64,000 bases of DNA. Origin: Cubamyces lactineus. Its lineage: Eukaryota; Basidiomycota; Agaricomycetes; Polyporales; Polyporaceae. Location of the stretch: contig JACDTU010000011.1 of assembly GCA_022376465.1 (NCBI GenBank), positions 806,001 to 870,000 on the forward strand, in the 5' to 3' direction. Position 1 is the first letter of the stretch. Every line of letters begins with the position of its first letter. The notes beneath the pieces were generated by a model that ran no database searches, was not told where the DNA came from, and worked only from the letters and a program-made list of their open reading frames with translations. Shown in pieces: positions 1-10,774 of the stretch. A program made the translations under genes and the position numbers.

Positions 1-559
1 TCGGCGGGAGCAAGTCGCAGAGGATGAGCGCAACCGCCGTGAGCTCGGGGAAGTCTGGGCGGAAGTCATCGAGGACGCGGGCATCGCTCTCGTCCGCCCA
101 CATATCCTCTTCGTCAGGCCTGAATGTGAGCGTGCGAAGGGTGCGTGCCGCACCGCGCGCAAGCGCCACGCAGACTGTGGGGGTCCCGTAGTGCATCGAG
201 TCCAATACGGCGTGCTGTAGGCCACACATGCGCATGAATGCGCTCGCGAACGACCGTGCAAGGTGAGTCCTCAGCTCTTCTTCCAAACCGAAGTGGTGGA
301 ACATGACCCTGAACGACCGCACGAGCGAAGCAAGATCGCGCTCTGCGTAGTTTTGTGCCGGCTCCCGCGCGAGGACGTCAATGCATTTCCGTGCGATTAT
401 GGCGTTCTGAAGGGTGATGGAGGCGTAGAGTTGTGGGGTGAGCGTGGCATTAATGTCCTTGTTTGCAAGGAGGAGTGAGGGGAGATCGTGGTCTAGAGTT
501 GCCCAGCCGACAGCGTTGAGCAGTTCTGTGGGTAGGGTGGGTAGTGTTATCGCAGGCAT
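1..559 (-). CDS. F-box-type protein, 5' part only (runs off left edge)
   Basis: An open frame starts at the ATG complementary to 557-559 and stays open to the left edge (186 codons), so the C-terminus lies outside the window. The N-terminus (ITLPTLPTELLNAVGWATL, then DLPSLLLANKDINATLTPQLY) has the shape of a fungal F-box: a P-x-E-L-L start, a Leu-rich helix, an aromatic/Leu-rich middle and 'LY.SITL'. Fungal F-box proteins normally act as SCF ubiquitin-ligase substrate receptors, with Skp1 binding the F-box. No substrate can be inferred here. No intron is needed in the visible part. A second F-box-like gene follows in the same orientation, so this may be a local tandem family. Family assignment is from motif shape only. 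Confidence 0.6.
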   Translation of the reverse strand, partial: MPAITLPTLPTELLNAVGWATLDHDLPSLLLANKDINATLTPQLYASITLQNAIIARKCIDVLAREPAQNYAERDLASLVRSFRVMFHHFGLEEELRTHLARSFASAFMRMCGLQHAVLDSMHYGTPTVCVALARGAARTLRTLTFRPDEEDMWADESDARVLDDFRPDFPELTAVALILCDLLPP

Positions 560-1083
560 ATTATTGCCTAAACCAGATAGACAGCTGCGGGACGATAGTG
601 TTGTCAATTTCAATCTGAGTATGATTGAGTGGCCCGGGCGTTATAAGACCGAGGAGTCCCTCCACAGCAGTGTCGCTACAGTAGTTAGCGTCGTGTATAT
701 TCAGGACGTCAGTGCATGGTTAGGAAAGAAAGATGAACAACTTGCTGGATAGAGGGGGTCAAGAAGACTCGCTGGGATATCGATGAGGAGATGGACTAAT
801 AGGACACCGGTATAGACGCCAGCTTCGTGAGCCTGTCCTCCTGGCTTCGGGAATCGGCACCGCTTGTCTCATACCGGCATATGACAAATCTCAACATCAT
901 TTGAAGCCTACATTCAATGCAGCTCGAGTAGTAAAACTTCGGGACGCTCCTCGTGCGATGTTCAACGACCAACGTTCGCAGTTTACAACTTACATCCAAC
1001 GATTCTGTGACATTGCCAATCCGCTGCCCGTGTGCGCCCGAGGTGACATATCTTCCTGCTATTCCTTTGTTACGCCTCTAGAT

Positions 1084-2673
1084 CTATAGTCGTTCCTCCT
1101 CTCTGGCAACCATCTGCTTTCCGGAGTATGGCCCCACTTCCTCGATTTCCACCCGCCCTTCTGACTTCTTGACGTACCAGTACCTGTCATCTGGCCCAGC
1201 GTCCAAGTTCATTACGACTATCCGTAACGATGGGCAACAGTCGACAAGCGCGCGAACTATGGCAAGGATGTCGATTTGCGTCATACATTGAGCAAGCTTC
1301 TTCTGGTAACCGGTCGACATGCCCAGGTTGAGCGCTTGGTTGTCGATGACGGTCACGGCGTCGCACAGATCAAGACGGAATAGCTTGACTTGCGAAGCGG
1401 AGAGCACATTTCGAAACTTATCCTGGGGTGAACGTAAGCGGGCATGAGAGTGAGCTTCTGACAGGATATCCAGCGGGGAGACGCTCACGATAATTTCGTC
1501 CGTGTCCGGAACTCTTTGGCTGTGATTGAACCACATCCTGGCGCACAGATGTTCCAACTTGTAAGAGTAGGAGCCGGAGTCGTTGACGAACGTCCTCGGG
1601 TCAAGCGGCACGGGGAATCCCATTGATGGCCTACAGTCTACAACGACGTCCAGTTGTTTAGGACGCAGGCGCGAGAGGAGTTCTACGGCGTGGTCGCTCC
1701 AGTGCCACAGGCCATCCTGGTGATTTGGCAAGACCAACCGGCGGACAGGGCACGTCAACGTGAATACGCAGAGGAACTCGAATGGCGCTGACAACACGTC
1801 GAGCGATCGCCATACGTCGTTGGCGCGGCAGTCTTGCTCCGCGAGGCGGCGGGCAAGGGCATCAGCTTCGGTGGGACGAAGCAAGTTGATATGGGTTTCC
1901 CAGTCGATGCGGATGTCCCGCGCGTTGGGAAACGCCCGGTAGATGTCGCGTACTCGGGGATATTCGTTTCCAAGTGTCAGATCGAGGCAGGTTACCGAAC
2001 GAAAGGGCACGTCCAGGGGAATGAACCGGGTGATCGAGAACGATAGCACTCTCAGGCGTGTTTGGAGAGTAGCCAGATCTCGTAGGAAGGCGACCGCCGT
2101 GTCGCCCGCGGGGATGCTCGGTAAGTGCAAGCTGTCCAAGGTGGATTGCAGAGTCGTAAACATGTTGACCAACGCGGCGTCCAGCTCTGGAATCGTCTCT
2201 ATGCCCTCTATCCACCTAGTGTCGATGCAACGAAGCGTCGTGAGCGACGCGACAACGTCAGGTAGTCGAGGATCCTCCAGGATCAGCTGTTCGTACCACT
2301 GTATGTCCAGATATTGTAACGTTCTGCAGCCTTCGAGCAATTGAATAAGATGGTCTCTCCAAACATTGGAGGGCGGCTTAGGCACATATATGGGCAACGC
2401 CAAGGTGAGGTTGCGAACACAGGCCCGGCGACTCGCTGAATCGCCTGATAATACGAAGCGGTGCAAGGACGAGAGTTGTCGATAGGTGTTTAGCAGGATA
2501 GGCCTTGTGAGCCGTTCTCTCAGGGCCTCTTCCGAAATCGCTTTTGAGACGCATGCCATCTGTAGCAGATCTCCCGCGGGGAGAGAGGCGAGAATTAGGC
2601 GACAGATATCCCAGTTGCGAAATCCGCCGCCGTCTTGGCGCAGGCTCCCTCGACCATTGGCCATGCATTCCAT
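1084..2673 (-). CDS. F-box/LRR-like protein
   Basis: This is a single-exon frame of 529 codons plus stop. The N-terminus (ICRLILASLPAGDLLQMACVSKAI, residues about 23-46) matches the fungal F-box consensus: a hydrophobic first helix, then 'L..ACVSKAI'. The rest has irregular Leu-rich stretches such as 'LQYLDIQWYEQL', 'LRVLSFSITRFIPL' and 'VTCLDLTLGN', as in basidiomycete F-box proteins with degenerate leucine-rich repeats. A second in-frame ATG lies four codons inside and could be the true start. The expected role is substrate recognition in an SCF ubiquitin ligase, but no target can be named. It lies downstream in the same orientation as the partial F-box gene at the left edge. No transmembrane segment or signal peptide is visible. 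Confidence 0.7.
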   Translation of the reverse strand: MECMANGRGSLRQDGGGFRNWDICRLILASLPAGDLLQMACVSKAISEEALRERLTRPILLNTYRQLSSLHRFVLSGDSASRRACVRNLTLALPIYVPKPPSNVWRDHLIQLLEGCRTLQYLDIQWYEQLILEDPRLPDVVASLTTLRCIDTRWIEGIETIPELDAALVNMFTTLQSTLDSLHLPSIPAGDTAVAFLRDLATLQTRLRVLSFSITRFIPLDVPFRSVTCLDLTLGNEYPRVRDIYRAFPNARDIRIDWETHINLLRPTEADALARRLAEQDCRANDVWRSLDVLSAPFEFLCVFTLTCPVRRLVLPNHQDGLWHWSDHAVELLSRLRPKQLDVVVDCRPSMGFPVPLDPRTFVNDSGSYSYKLEHLCARMWFNHSQRVPDTDEIIVSVSPLDILSEAHSHARLRSPQDKFRNVLSASQVKLFRLDLCDAVTVIDNQALNLGMSTGYQKKLAQCMTQIDILAIVRALVDCCPSLRIVVMNLDAGPDDRYWYVKKSEGRVEIEEVGPYSGKQMVAREEERL

Positions 2674-3068
2674 CTAAGACGCCTATATTTTCGCAGGGTT
2701 GCATAAGTGGTAGGCGCGTTGACATTAGAACGAGGCTGGCACATACTGCACGGTGTTGGTGGCGGAAAGCAAGTTGAGATGGTATACGTAGCAGCACTAC
2801 CGTCTATACAACTGCACTGATGGATTTCAGTCGTGGGCTATGCTTTTATATGACAGATAGGCGAGTACTTGAAGAAGTAGTTTTAGCGACTGAGAAGGGA
2901 CCCTTGCGAGCTTCCTCGAGGTCCTCAGATCCTGCCGACGCGGCTACGCCACGGAGATTGAAATGTAGCACGGCGCAGCCACCGTAGCAGATCGCAGCAG
3001 GCTGTTGCAGCTGGTCGCAGCCATCAACTGAAGCTTGGGACGACTCTATTTCCATCACAAAAGTTTGT

Positions 3069-3263
3069 CTAGTCTAACCTACAAACCAGCTCGTCATCGT
3101 GCTCAATCTGCATGAGTGCATAATCGACCACGCTTGCAGGCCACCAAACGTCCTTCGAAAGATGGAGCGGGTACTCATCCTCTGCACCAGTGGCCTTCGC
3201 AATTATGATGTTCTCCAGCCGGACGTCTCCATGCATCATCCTATTGTCATGCAGCGGCTTCAC
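3069..3263 (-). pseudogene. Protein-kinase-like relic
   Basis: A short minus-strand frame reads 'MMHGDVRLENIIIAK', then after a linker 'VVDYALMQIEHDDELV'. The first motif matches the kinase catalytic loop HGDLRxxNII, and the second has the position of the DFG-region strand ('VVDYA'). The N-lobe, a clear DFG and the C-lobe are absent, and the frame stops at 3069. I read this as the remnant of a fungal kinase-like gene. It lies about 270 bp from the transposon that starts at 3532, which could have contributed to its decay. Nothing else coding is visible between 2674 and 3531. Confidence 0.4.
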
Positions 3264-3531
3264 CGCACGCCTGATTATGAATCAAACCTGAGGCTCGGTA
3301 GGTGATTGATTTCTGAGGTAGTATCTCGAGGGCGATCCTGGGCTTGCGAGCAGCGAGGGGTAGTGTACTATCTGGTACTATCTTAGTTTCTCAATTGGCG
3401 TCACGCAACGTGGTTCTCGAGGCTCGCAGCGATATAAAGGCTTTTGATCATCCTCAAGCTCGACGACCGCATTTGCAAGTCTCTACGGCCTACTGTCCTG
3501 AGTCGCTCTGCTGAAGGCACAGGGGATGGTA

Positions 3532-3629
3532 CAGCTGTTCTCGAAATCAATGCGTAGGCGCCTTGTTCGCGCGCGCCGCGCAAAACGCACAAAACGCACA
3601 GAACCTTAGGACGTTGGAGAATTTGGGCT
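3532..3629 (+). repeat. Left terminal inverted repeat of copy 1
   Basis: These 98 bp are identical to the reverse complement of 4539-4636. Confidence 0.85.
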
Positions 3630-4538
3630 GCCAGAGCGTACCACGAGCCATTTTTTGCTTTCTCAGCATCCAGAATCACTCTAGGAACAGTCTACTATCT
3701 TGGTCATCATTCAGAATCGCCCGAATGACTCGTAATGAATACTCGCTCTTGCTGGCAACCTGGACGCGAATCTCCTGTAAGAGAATTCTCAATGGCGTAT
3801 CGAGGTTTCGGCTTGCTTCGACTATGAATCCGGGAGTCATAGTAGGGTGTACAGCGTCAAGAAGAGGGTGCGCGGTTTTATGGTCGGGGCAGAAGTGTGA
3901 TGTATCCTCAGCAGCTAGGTTATACATGCTTCACGAGGGGAATCTTCCGTTCTTTTCGCTGTCTAGCCGCAACTTGAGCTGTGTGATCGCGGTTACCCAT
4001 GACGAGTGGTGTCCTAGTAGCTCTGGCTTACATGGTCCGCGAAACAAGGCTCTCCGGGCCTCTCTGGGCGCGTCGTGGAGGCGCTGCGACGCCGCCACGT
4101 AAGGTGGCAGCTGGTGACAGTGGGCGACAGCGGGCCTGGCTGTACACGATGTGCTCGCTGAGGGCTGGAGAATGATACCAGATGCAACCTCTAATTGTGC
4201 CTTGCCGGCGAGCGGAAGTACATTCGAACAAAGCTACAAGCAAGGAGTGGATACGTACGCGTAGTGATCCTCCATCCAAGCAAGACATTCGCTGTACCAT
4301 TACTAATCCCGTGGCTTGCACACGTAGTCGACCAGCTGTTCTTTTAGACAGGTACTTAAGCTTAAGTCTTACCAGCTGCAGGCCTAAGGCCATCTTATAG
4401 TAGCTGCCAGGCCATTCAATGTGAAGGCTCGCCAGCCTCCCAAATACATCTTATACCCCAAGATATGAGCCTAAGAAGTGATCTCAGGCTCTCCTAGGCG
4501 TTCAGAGAACAAGAAATTGGCCTGTAGTAGGCTCTGGT

Positions 4539-4636
4539 AGCCCAAATTCTCCAACGTCCTAAGGTTCTGTGCGTTTTGTGCGTTTTGCGCGGCGCGCGCG
4601 AACAAGGCGCCTACGCATTGATTTCGAGAACAGCTG
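4539..4636 (-). repeat. Right terminal inverted repeat of copy 1
   Basis: Reverse complement of 3532-3629 without mismatch over 98 bp. Next to the TA at 4637-4638. Confidence 0.85.
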
Positions 4637-4801
4637 TACTTGCTATGAGCCGTATGCGACGCGTAGATGTGGGTCGCTCGGCCGGGCGGCACATTATTGA
4701 TCGACAGCTTTCCACCATTCGTCGCGCCTGCTGAGCGGCACCTCAGTGTCTGTTCCTGACTTCCTGCTCTCCCTTTTCTCCTCTCTCTTTCGTTAGAGAA
4801 G

Positions 4802-6022
4802 ATGGCTTCAGATGTAACGTCTGTTGCGTTCACTCCCGATACTGTCCCTCTAGGCGATGGCCCGCCGACGCGAGAGGAGATGCTTGTCTACTACCCCGCC
4901 AAGTTCACGTGGAGGCAGCTGAAGACGTTCGTCAACTCCGGGTATGCGTCTCTCGGAGCAACTTATCGAGGTCTTTCCTGAGGGACCAGCACGATCACAG
5001 AGACCTTGGATTGTTGAAGAGGGACAAGAAGCTGCAGAAACGGTACGATACATGGGCGCAGGGCATCAAGGCGAAGTATGGGTCCATGGGTACGTTCTAC
5101 ATGTTCATCTCGCGGCCTCTAGTATAGCGACGTCGGACTCGCTTCTGATATCTTGGCTTCTCCGTGGTGCTCTGCCCGATATAGCGAACTACCTTCTCAA
5201 CTATCGCCTGCAATGGGGCCAGCACGACTCCATCTCCATCCTCCGATCGTCGCTTGACGAGGCTCCCACCCATGTCGCGAACGGTTCAGCAACGCCAGCG
5301 GTGACCGCTGCCCCAGACGAACCGCTTGATCCCAAGGAAGCCAAGAAGCTACCTCCGCTTCCCCCCGACGCTCCTCCGTACTTCAAGGCGGACATGTCCC
5401 CGGAGCTGCTCAGCATCACCATGAACGACTGGCCATACTCTGGTAGCTATCCTGACCACTCGCCTTCCGTCACCCAGCGCGCCCTACAGTAATAACACGC
5501 TCACTACTATTACTTTTATATCTGTAGTACCACCCGAGGTCGAGCACAGTCTCATCTGGTCGCGCGTGCCTATCCTGCCACCAGACCTGCTACCACCCTC
5601 GGAGTCGAAGATCTCCGCACGGTTGCACCAGGACGGGCTGTGGGGCTTCACGGGGAACGAGTCGCCCCCGCCATCACCGAGCACGCTGCCCGAAAGCCTC
5701 GGCGCGCTCTCCGAGTGGGGTATCACGATGGAGAAGCTCGTGCGCTCGCCGCGCGGGACGGACGAGGAGGAACGGGAGGTGCGGAAGTACGGCGAGGAGA
5801 TCGAGAAATTCGTCAAGCACCGATGGAACCCGCGCGAGTGGGAGACTGCGTGGTTCGTCAACCCGCCGGTGAGTGCTCGTTGTGGGTTGGTACCGGCGAA
5901 GCTTCTCATAGTCGTCGCAGAGGCTGCAGAGTGTGCCAGAGTTGACCCACATACACGTCTTTGCTCGGAGGAAAACACCGGAGGAGATCGCTCGACTCGA
6001 TTTCAACTCCTCGCAACACTAG
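4802..6022 (+). CDS. DUF3605-family protein
   Basis: Five exons join cleanly: 4802-4941, 5001-5089, 5185-5442, 5528-5868 and 5921-6022, giving 309 residues. Frame continuity supports every junction. The protein carries the signature blocks of the fungal DUF3605 family: 'DWPYSVPPEVEHSLIWSRVPI' spread over the exon 3/4 junction, 'HRWNPREWETAWFVNPP', and a C-terminal 'SVPELTHIHVFARRK'. Members are widespread in fungi and some are annotated as N-acetylglucosamine-induced protein 1. The biochemical role is unknown. No signal peptide or membrane segment is visible; a Pro-rich linker (PPLPPDAPP) precedes the domain. The gene converges on the RanGAP gene, with 287 bp between stops. Confidence 0.85.
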
Positions 6023-6309
6023 AATATACAACGGACTAGCAGAATGTAACGGACTTGCTCATGCTGATACTCACCACAGACTTGTCATCTAGAGGATACG
6101 ACTCGGTTGCCGTATAGAACGCAGCATTGCTATTGGTATACAAGATGTAGACGTGGATGAATGTATGTAGAAAAGTACAGGTCTGCCTAAAAACCCGGAG
6201 CGAACGTGCAGGACCGGAATGGACGTGATGTGATGTGGTAGGATACAGAACGCGCAGAACTTCCCTATATTGCAACCCTCTATGCATAACCCCAAGTACA
6301 TCGCATAGC

Positions 6310-7553
6310 TCACCGAATGGAAACCTTCTCGAGCATGTCCGCGAGCGCGTCCGTCGCTTTGTCCGCGATGCTCTTTGGTGCTTCCGTTGAGGCAGCGGGC
6401 TGCTCTTTTGAGGCGGCTTCTTCCTGTGCGGCCTCCTCAGCCTCCTCCTCCTCTTCTTCCTCTTCTTCATCGTCGTTCATTACCAGCTTGCCACCTTGTT
6501 TCCTGAGCGCATTGTGCAGGGCAAGAACGCCTTCATCGTCTTCCTCCACCTCGTTCCACTGCGCCTCCACTCTCTTGAGTTTCGGGAACTTGTCGACGAC
6601 ACCTGCGAGAAGGGAGAACGCCTCGGTCTCGAGGTTGTCGTTCTGAAGCTGCAGGATCTCGAGCTGGGTGTGCAGTCCTTTCGCCAGTGCCTCGACGATC
6701 GGCGAGACGGCGCCCTCATCGCCAATGACACAGTCCGAGAGGTTAAGCTGCCGGAGCAGTGGCCACGAGCCCTGGTGCAATTCCGCCGCCATCCGCTTCG
6801 AGCCCTTGTCGGCAAAGGTGTTGTCCTGCAGATCAAGATGATGGAGGTCCGCGTTCGCGGCGAGCCCGCCGACGAGGTGCGAGATGCCGTCCATGCGGAT
6901 GCCGTTCTGGGGCATGCGGACTTCCTGGAGCGTCCCGTGCGCGCGAAGAGCGGCGGCCCACGCCTCGGCGGAGCCGTCTTCCAAGCGATTGCGGCCGCAG
7001 ATGATGGTGCGGAGGTTGGACTTCTGTCCGGCTTCGAGCGAGTTGGCGAGTGCGAGGAGCGCGTCGGCGATGACGGTGCCACCCGCGGGACCGAGCCCAT
7101 TGTTGTTCAGCTTGAGGACCTGGAGGGAACGCGCGGTGGAGAGGAAGGGGACGAGCGGGTCGACGGAGCGGCCCCCAAACGCGTTGTCGCTCAGGTCGAT
7201 CTCGACGAGCGTGGACTTGCCGATGAGCGCGTCGCAGATGGCTGAGAGCGCGAGCGGGATCTCCGAAATCAGACGACCGGTGAAGATGTCCGCGAAGTTG
7301 GCTACCTGCTCCGCGCGCGTCCGTCCGAGGTCAGATCGCGTACGTCGGGCAATTCGAGCATGCAACGCACCCTTAGTTGTGTCGTCTTTGCCAGGAATTC
7401 CGCCAACGCCTGTGCAGCCCCGACACCGATGGTGTTTCCTCCGAGATGGATCTCCTCGATCACGGCCGGGTCAACGCCGGCGAGGTGAGCCTCGATGTCG
7501 GCTCGGGTATCAAGTTTAAGGCCCTGTCCGAGCAGAGAGAAGACAGTAGACAT
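6310..7553 (-). CDS. RNA1: Ran GTPase-activating protein (RanGAP / Rna1)
   Basis: Two exons, 7371-7553 and 6310-7305, are separated by a 65-bp intron and encode 392 residues, close to the 386 of S. pombe Rna1. Leucine-rich repeats run through residues about 30-330, with family blocks 'FADIFTGRLISEIPLAL', 'LSDNAFGG', 'LNNNGLGPAGG', 'ICGRNRLEDGSAEAW', 'QNGIRMDGISHL' and 'LDLQDNTFADKGS'. A run of Asp/Glu (DDEEEEEEEEEEAEEA) forms the acidic tail after the LRR domain, as expected. RanGAP stimulates GTP hydrolysis on Ran in the cytoplasm and so maintains the RanGTP gradient for nuclear transport and mitosis. It is divergent from the coenzyme A gene at 7817, with 263 bp between start codons. Confidence 0.95.
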
Positions 7554-7816
7554 GGTATACGAATAGTTCTGGGTGAAAGAGACGGTGGTGGTCGAGGAAA
7601 GAGGGCTTTTGGACGCCTCGATTATTCCACTTCCAATCAAATCATCGAATCACGTGCGATAGTCTGCACAGCCACGAAGCGAGAGAGAACCCTAACCTGG
7701 ACTCTCTCGCTGATGTCACCCTGAGCAGTTCTGTTAGGGACCCTTGCTAGCTGGAGAATACTTCGAAGAACCGTACCACACACACCTAATTCTAACGAAC
7801 TAAAAGAGAATAAGAA
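7554..7816. promoter_or_regulatory. Shared divergent promoter region, RanGAP / PPCDC
   Basis: 263 bp lie between two divergent start codons, so both promoters must share this space. The half next to RanGAP holds pyrimidine-rich tracts. I see no clear TATA box for either gene. Confidence 0.5.
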
Positions 7817-8663
7817 ATGCCGCGAAGATTTGTTGCAGAGGAAGAACGCACCCCTGGATGCACCCATGTTCTCCTCATCACCACCGGGAGCGTTGCGTCT
7901 ATCAAAGCGCCACTCATCGTAGCTGAGCTACTCACGGCAAGTAATCGCATCAATTGCTCGCTTTGAGCTCATGTCGACCATTTCAAACAGTACCATAACG
8001 TGAAAGTCGAGGTTGTCGCGACAGAGGAATCCTTGTCGTTCTACCACCCCGACGATATTGAGAAAGCGGGTGCACGAGTTTGGAGAGATGTGGACGAATG
8101 GGGGCCCAATGTTAGTCAAGGCCGCATATTTTTAGGAAGCAGTTCATTGACACTAAGGGTTAGGGAGAATATAAGCTGGGGGATCCCATCTTGCACATCG
8201 AACTCCGCCGTTGGGCCGACGTCGTCCTCATCGCTCCCTGCTCAGCCAATACCCTTGCCAAAATCGCGAACGGACTGTGCGACAATCTCGCGGTATTACA
8301 CTCATCATGAACCCAGCAAGTCAGTTGCTGATCATGATTTCCTCGGTGTAGACATCTCTCCTCAGAGCTCTAGCTCCTACAATTCCAACATACGTGTTCC
8401 CCGCAATGAACACGCTCATGTACGAGCACCCGCTCACGGAGCAACACCTGCGCGTTGTCCGAGACCTCATCAAGTATACGGTCGTAGGGCCTATCGGCAA
8501 GAAGCTCGCATGTGGAGACGTCGGTCAGTCGAGACCTAGAAATCAGCAGTTCCTGACAACGCTAACGGAGCATGTACTTCCAGGTTTAGGGGCGATGACC
8601 GAGTGGCGGGACATTGTGCAGATTGTAGTGGATCGCTTCGGTCTTGTCAAGAAAGCCCCGTGA
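7817..8663 (+). CDS. Phosphopantothenoylcysteine decarboxylase (PPCDC)
   Basis: Five exons (7817-7936, 7991-8110, 8176-8292, 8352-8523, 8584-8663) give 202 residues, matching the human enzyme's length. The protein belongs to the HFCD flavoprotein family that decarboxylates 4'-phosphopantothenoylcysteine in coenzyme A synthesis. Visible motifs are 'TTGSVASIKAP' (flavin-binding start), 'LHIELRRWADVVLIAPCSANTLAKIANGL' in two stretches (active-site His and the FMN site), 'PAMNTLMY' (the PxMNxxMW motif) and 'ACGDVGLGAM' (substrate clamp with the catalytic Cys). Intron 1 (7937-7990) is best read as GC-AG with donor GCAAGT. The alternative GT donor four bases later breaks the frame or loses the conserved 'YHNVKVEVV'. 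There is no long acidic tail as in yeast Hal3/Vhs3, so this is a plain PPCDC rather than a phosphatase-inhibitor type. Confidence 0.9.
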
Positions 8664-8762
8664 GGACAGTCGCGGGAGCAGATGTAGAGTGTGCTACGGC
8701 TCGCGTGTTCCTTCTGTATCGATACATCATACACATCGATCCATGTATACTACTCTCTTAGA

Positions 8763-10774
8763 TCACGCTTTTACTAAGATCCATCTGCCCTCCATCCCTT
8801 CTCCTTCCTTCCGTCTGGCCTCTCCCTTGACGCGACGCTCTTCCAACCATGTCTCGACGATCTCGTATGCATCTCCACCCGTCCTGTCCAATACCAGAGA
8901 GCGAGCAAGCCACATAGCGGTTGTATCCTCTTGTGTGATACCAGGGAGGACAGCCTTGAGGTTGATCTCCCGATACGCCGTACGCACAACGTTCCATGTC
9001 GTCCACCTCGCCTTATCAAGCAACGATTGCACGAGCGCACGAATCGCCTCCACAGCAAGGTCAGGCGTCTCCCGGTCCGCAACTTCCTTGAACCCAGACT
9101 GCGACTCAGGCGACTGCGCATTGACTGAACCCACCAGACGGGCGTAGACGGCATGACGTGACAGAGCCTCAAGCCGAGCGTAATTCCGCCTCCGCAAACA
9201 CCGTGCGATCTCAGTCAGCCATTCGTGCGCGGACGACAGCCCCGCGGGCGAGACGCACGCACAATCCCGGTCAGCTGGGGCGTCCTGCGGGGATGGGGTG
9301 GAGTCTGCGGGCGGTCGAGAACAGGGCTCGGGCGCTCGCGCTCGGAGAACGCCCTGGAGCGCAGGGTGCAGTTGGCGGAGATGGGTGTGGAAGGTGAGCT
9401 GGGAGGGGTACGAGGAGACGAGGTGGTGTAGGAGCAGTATCACGGTGGACGGGCGTGCGGATGGGGGGAGGCTGTGTGTGTGAGGGTGTGGCGCTGCATG
9501 AGAGCTGCCAGTGTGACGGGACTGGATGGTTGCTGCATTGGGAAGCGAAGATGTAGAGGATGGTGATATAGATCCCTCTACGTAGTTGGTGTAGAATGAT
9601 GGGAAGAGGTGCGAGAGTGCCGATGTGGTTTGAACTGGCGATTTGAACAGTACGGACAGATGGAGCGAAGTTTCGTAGACTGCGATCAGTGTGAGTGCTA
9701 CGCAGATTCATGGAAGCACGGCGTGCCATATGGTGCGCATCCATACCTTCCAGTGCAAACGCATCTCGTCGCTGCGTGGACATGAGCCCTTCTCGCAATT
9801 TGCCTGTCATCAAAATCAGCATCTCGTTGATTGACTCGATGCGCGCGAATTCACTCGTTCGAGAGTCTGCGCCCGAAGCTAGTAATAACACCCACGGAAT
9901 AGTATCAGCAAGTTCTCCTCTGTCTCCTTCCTGTGCCGCTCCGCCTCGGAGTTCTGATCACCAGAACCAGGCACGGACGCTCCCAGAGGGTACTTTGTCC
10001 AGTATCCTTCTACCTGAATTGTGCGAATCAACGGTCAGCCATCAGAAGACAATTCCGGGGCGACATTGTGTGTGTTCGGTGATAACAAGGCAGGCCATCG
10101 AAGATCCGGTGCCGTCGCAGACGCAGCTGCCAATGCCTGTGAATAGCACACGCCGGGGCGAGACGCCTACTTGCCTTTGTTTGGATAAATGCCCGATACT
10201 CTTCTTGAACCTTCAGATCGCGAAGTCTGCAGAGCTAGGACGTGTCACCATCTGCATTGACCGGCACCCCACAGAAGAGAGATTTCCTCGCGTGGAATCC
10301 GCACCAGGCGCCCCCAGCCCTGGACGGCAAGGCTATTCCTAGCACTTCGCCGCCGCACCGTCACCGCTCGGCAACCTATTTTCTGTCTGTCGCCGTACAT
10401 GTCAGGCCCATGCTGGGAAAGACACGATGGTGACAAGGAGCATCGTGGCGCGTTAAGATGCATGCGCAGACGCCGTGCAAGTGCACGGACTCCACTACGG
10501 AGATGATCCCATGGGCCTTGACCACAGGCGTATGATGCAGCTGACTGATCATCGACTCAGCAAGAAGGATGAGATGCAGCACTCACGCGTCTCCGTCTTT
10601 CTCGAGGCCGCTGCTGCGACTGACCGAGGCGATGAGCTCCATGTGCCGTTTGCCTGGTTCGTACACCCTATGCGGTTGGGCTGTCTCGCCACGGCCACGG
10701 CCGCGTCCTCGAATGTAATTTGGCGATGGGCCTCCGCGCCCACGCCCACGGTTTCCTCTCCAAGGTGTTGACAT
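8763..10774 (-). CDS. Conserved fungal protein of unknown function with RG-rich N-terminus
   Basis: A five-exon model holds frame throughout: 10587-10774, 10175-10226, 9896-10013, 9747-9803 and 8763-9679, 443 residues. Residues 1-30 are an Arg/Gly-rich tail (MSTPWRGNRGRGRGG, then RGRGRGRG). Next come a charged helical segment (LRDLKVQEEYRAFIQTK, EAERHRKETEENLLILFRKL) and 'ALEVYETSLHLSVLFKSPVQT'. The C-terminal half is helical, with 'RNYARLEALSRHAVYARL' and 'KARWTTWNVVRTAYREINL'. This loosely resembles the helical repeats of PCI/SAC3-type proteins, but I do not claim that family. Intron 2 (10014-10174) needs a GC donor (GCAAGT). Intron 1 is unusually long (360 bp), so a small exon may be missed. 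The frame and phase match across all junctions is the main support. Confidence 0.6.

Larger units (their letters stand above)
3532..4636. mobile_element. Non-autonomous TIR DNA transposon, copy 1
   Basis: This 1,105-bp element begins CAGCTGTTCTCGAAATC and ends with the reverse complement. The first 98 bp and the last 98 bp are perfect inverted repeats, with weaker similarity for about 30 bp more. A TA dinucleotide flanks both ends (3530-3531 and 4637-4638), consistent with a TA target-site duplication. The TIR holds two tandem AAAACGCAC units. No transposase motif was found. Two minus-strand reading frames inside (about 3676-3927 and 4028-4393) are recognisable in the second copy at 54366-55479, which is in the opposite orientation. 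TA sites suggest the Tc1/mariner superfamily, but that is an inference from the target site alone. Confidence 0.85.

Noticed and set aside
8151..8170. Telomere-like AAGGGTTAGGG
   Set aside because: Less than two units, lying in an intron of the PPCDC gene; chance occurrence.
7817..8663. Hal3/Vhs3-type phosphatase regulator instead of PPCDC
   Set aside because: Lacks the long N-terminal extension and acidic C-tail of that type and keeps the decarboxylase active-site blocks.
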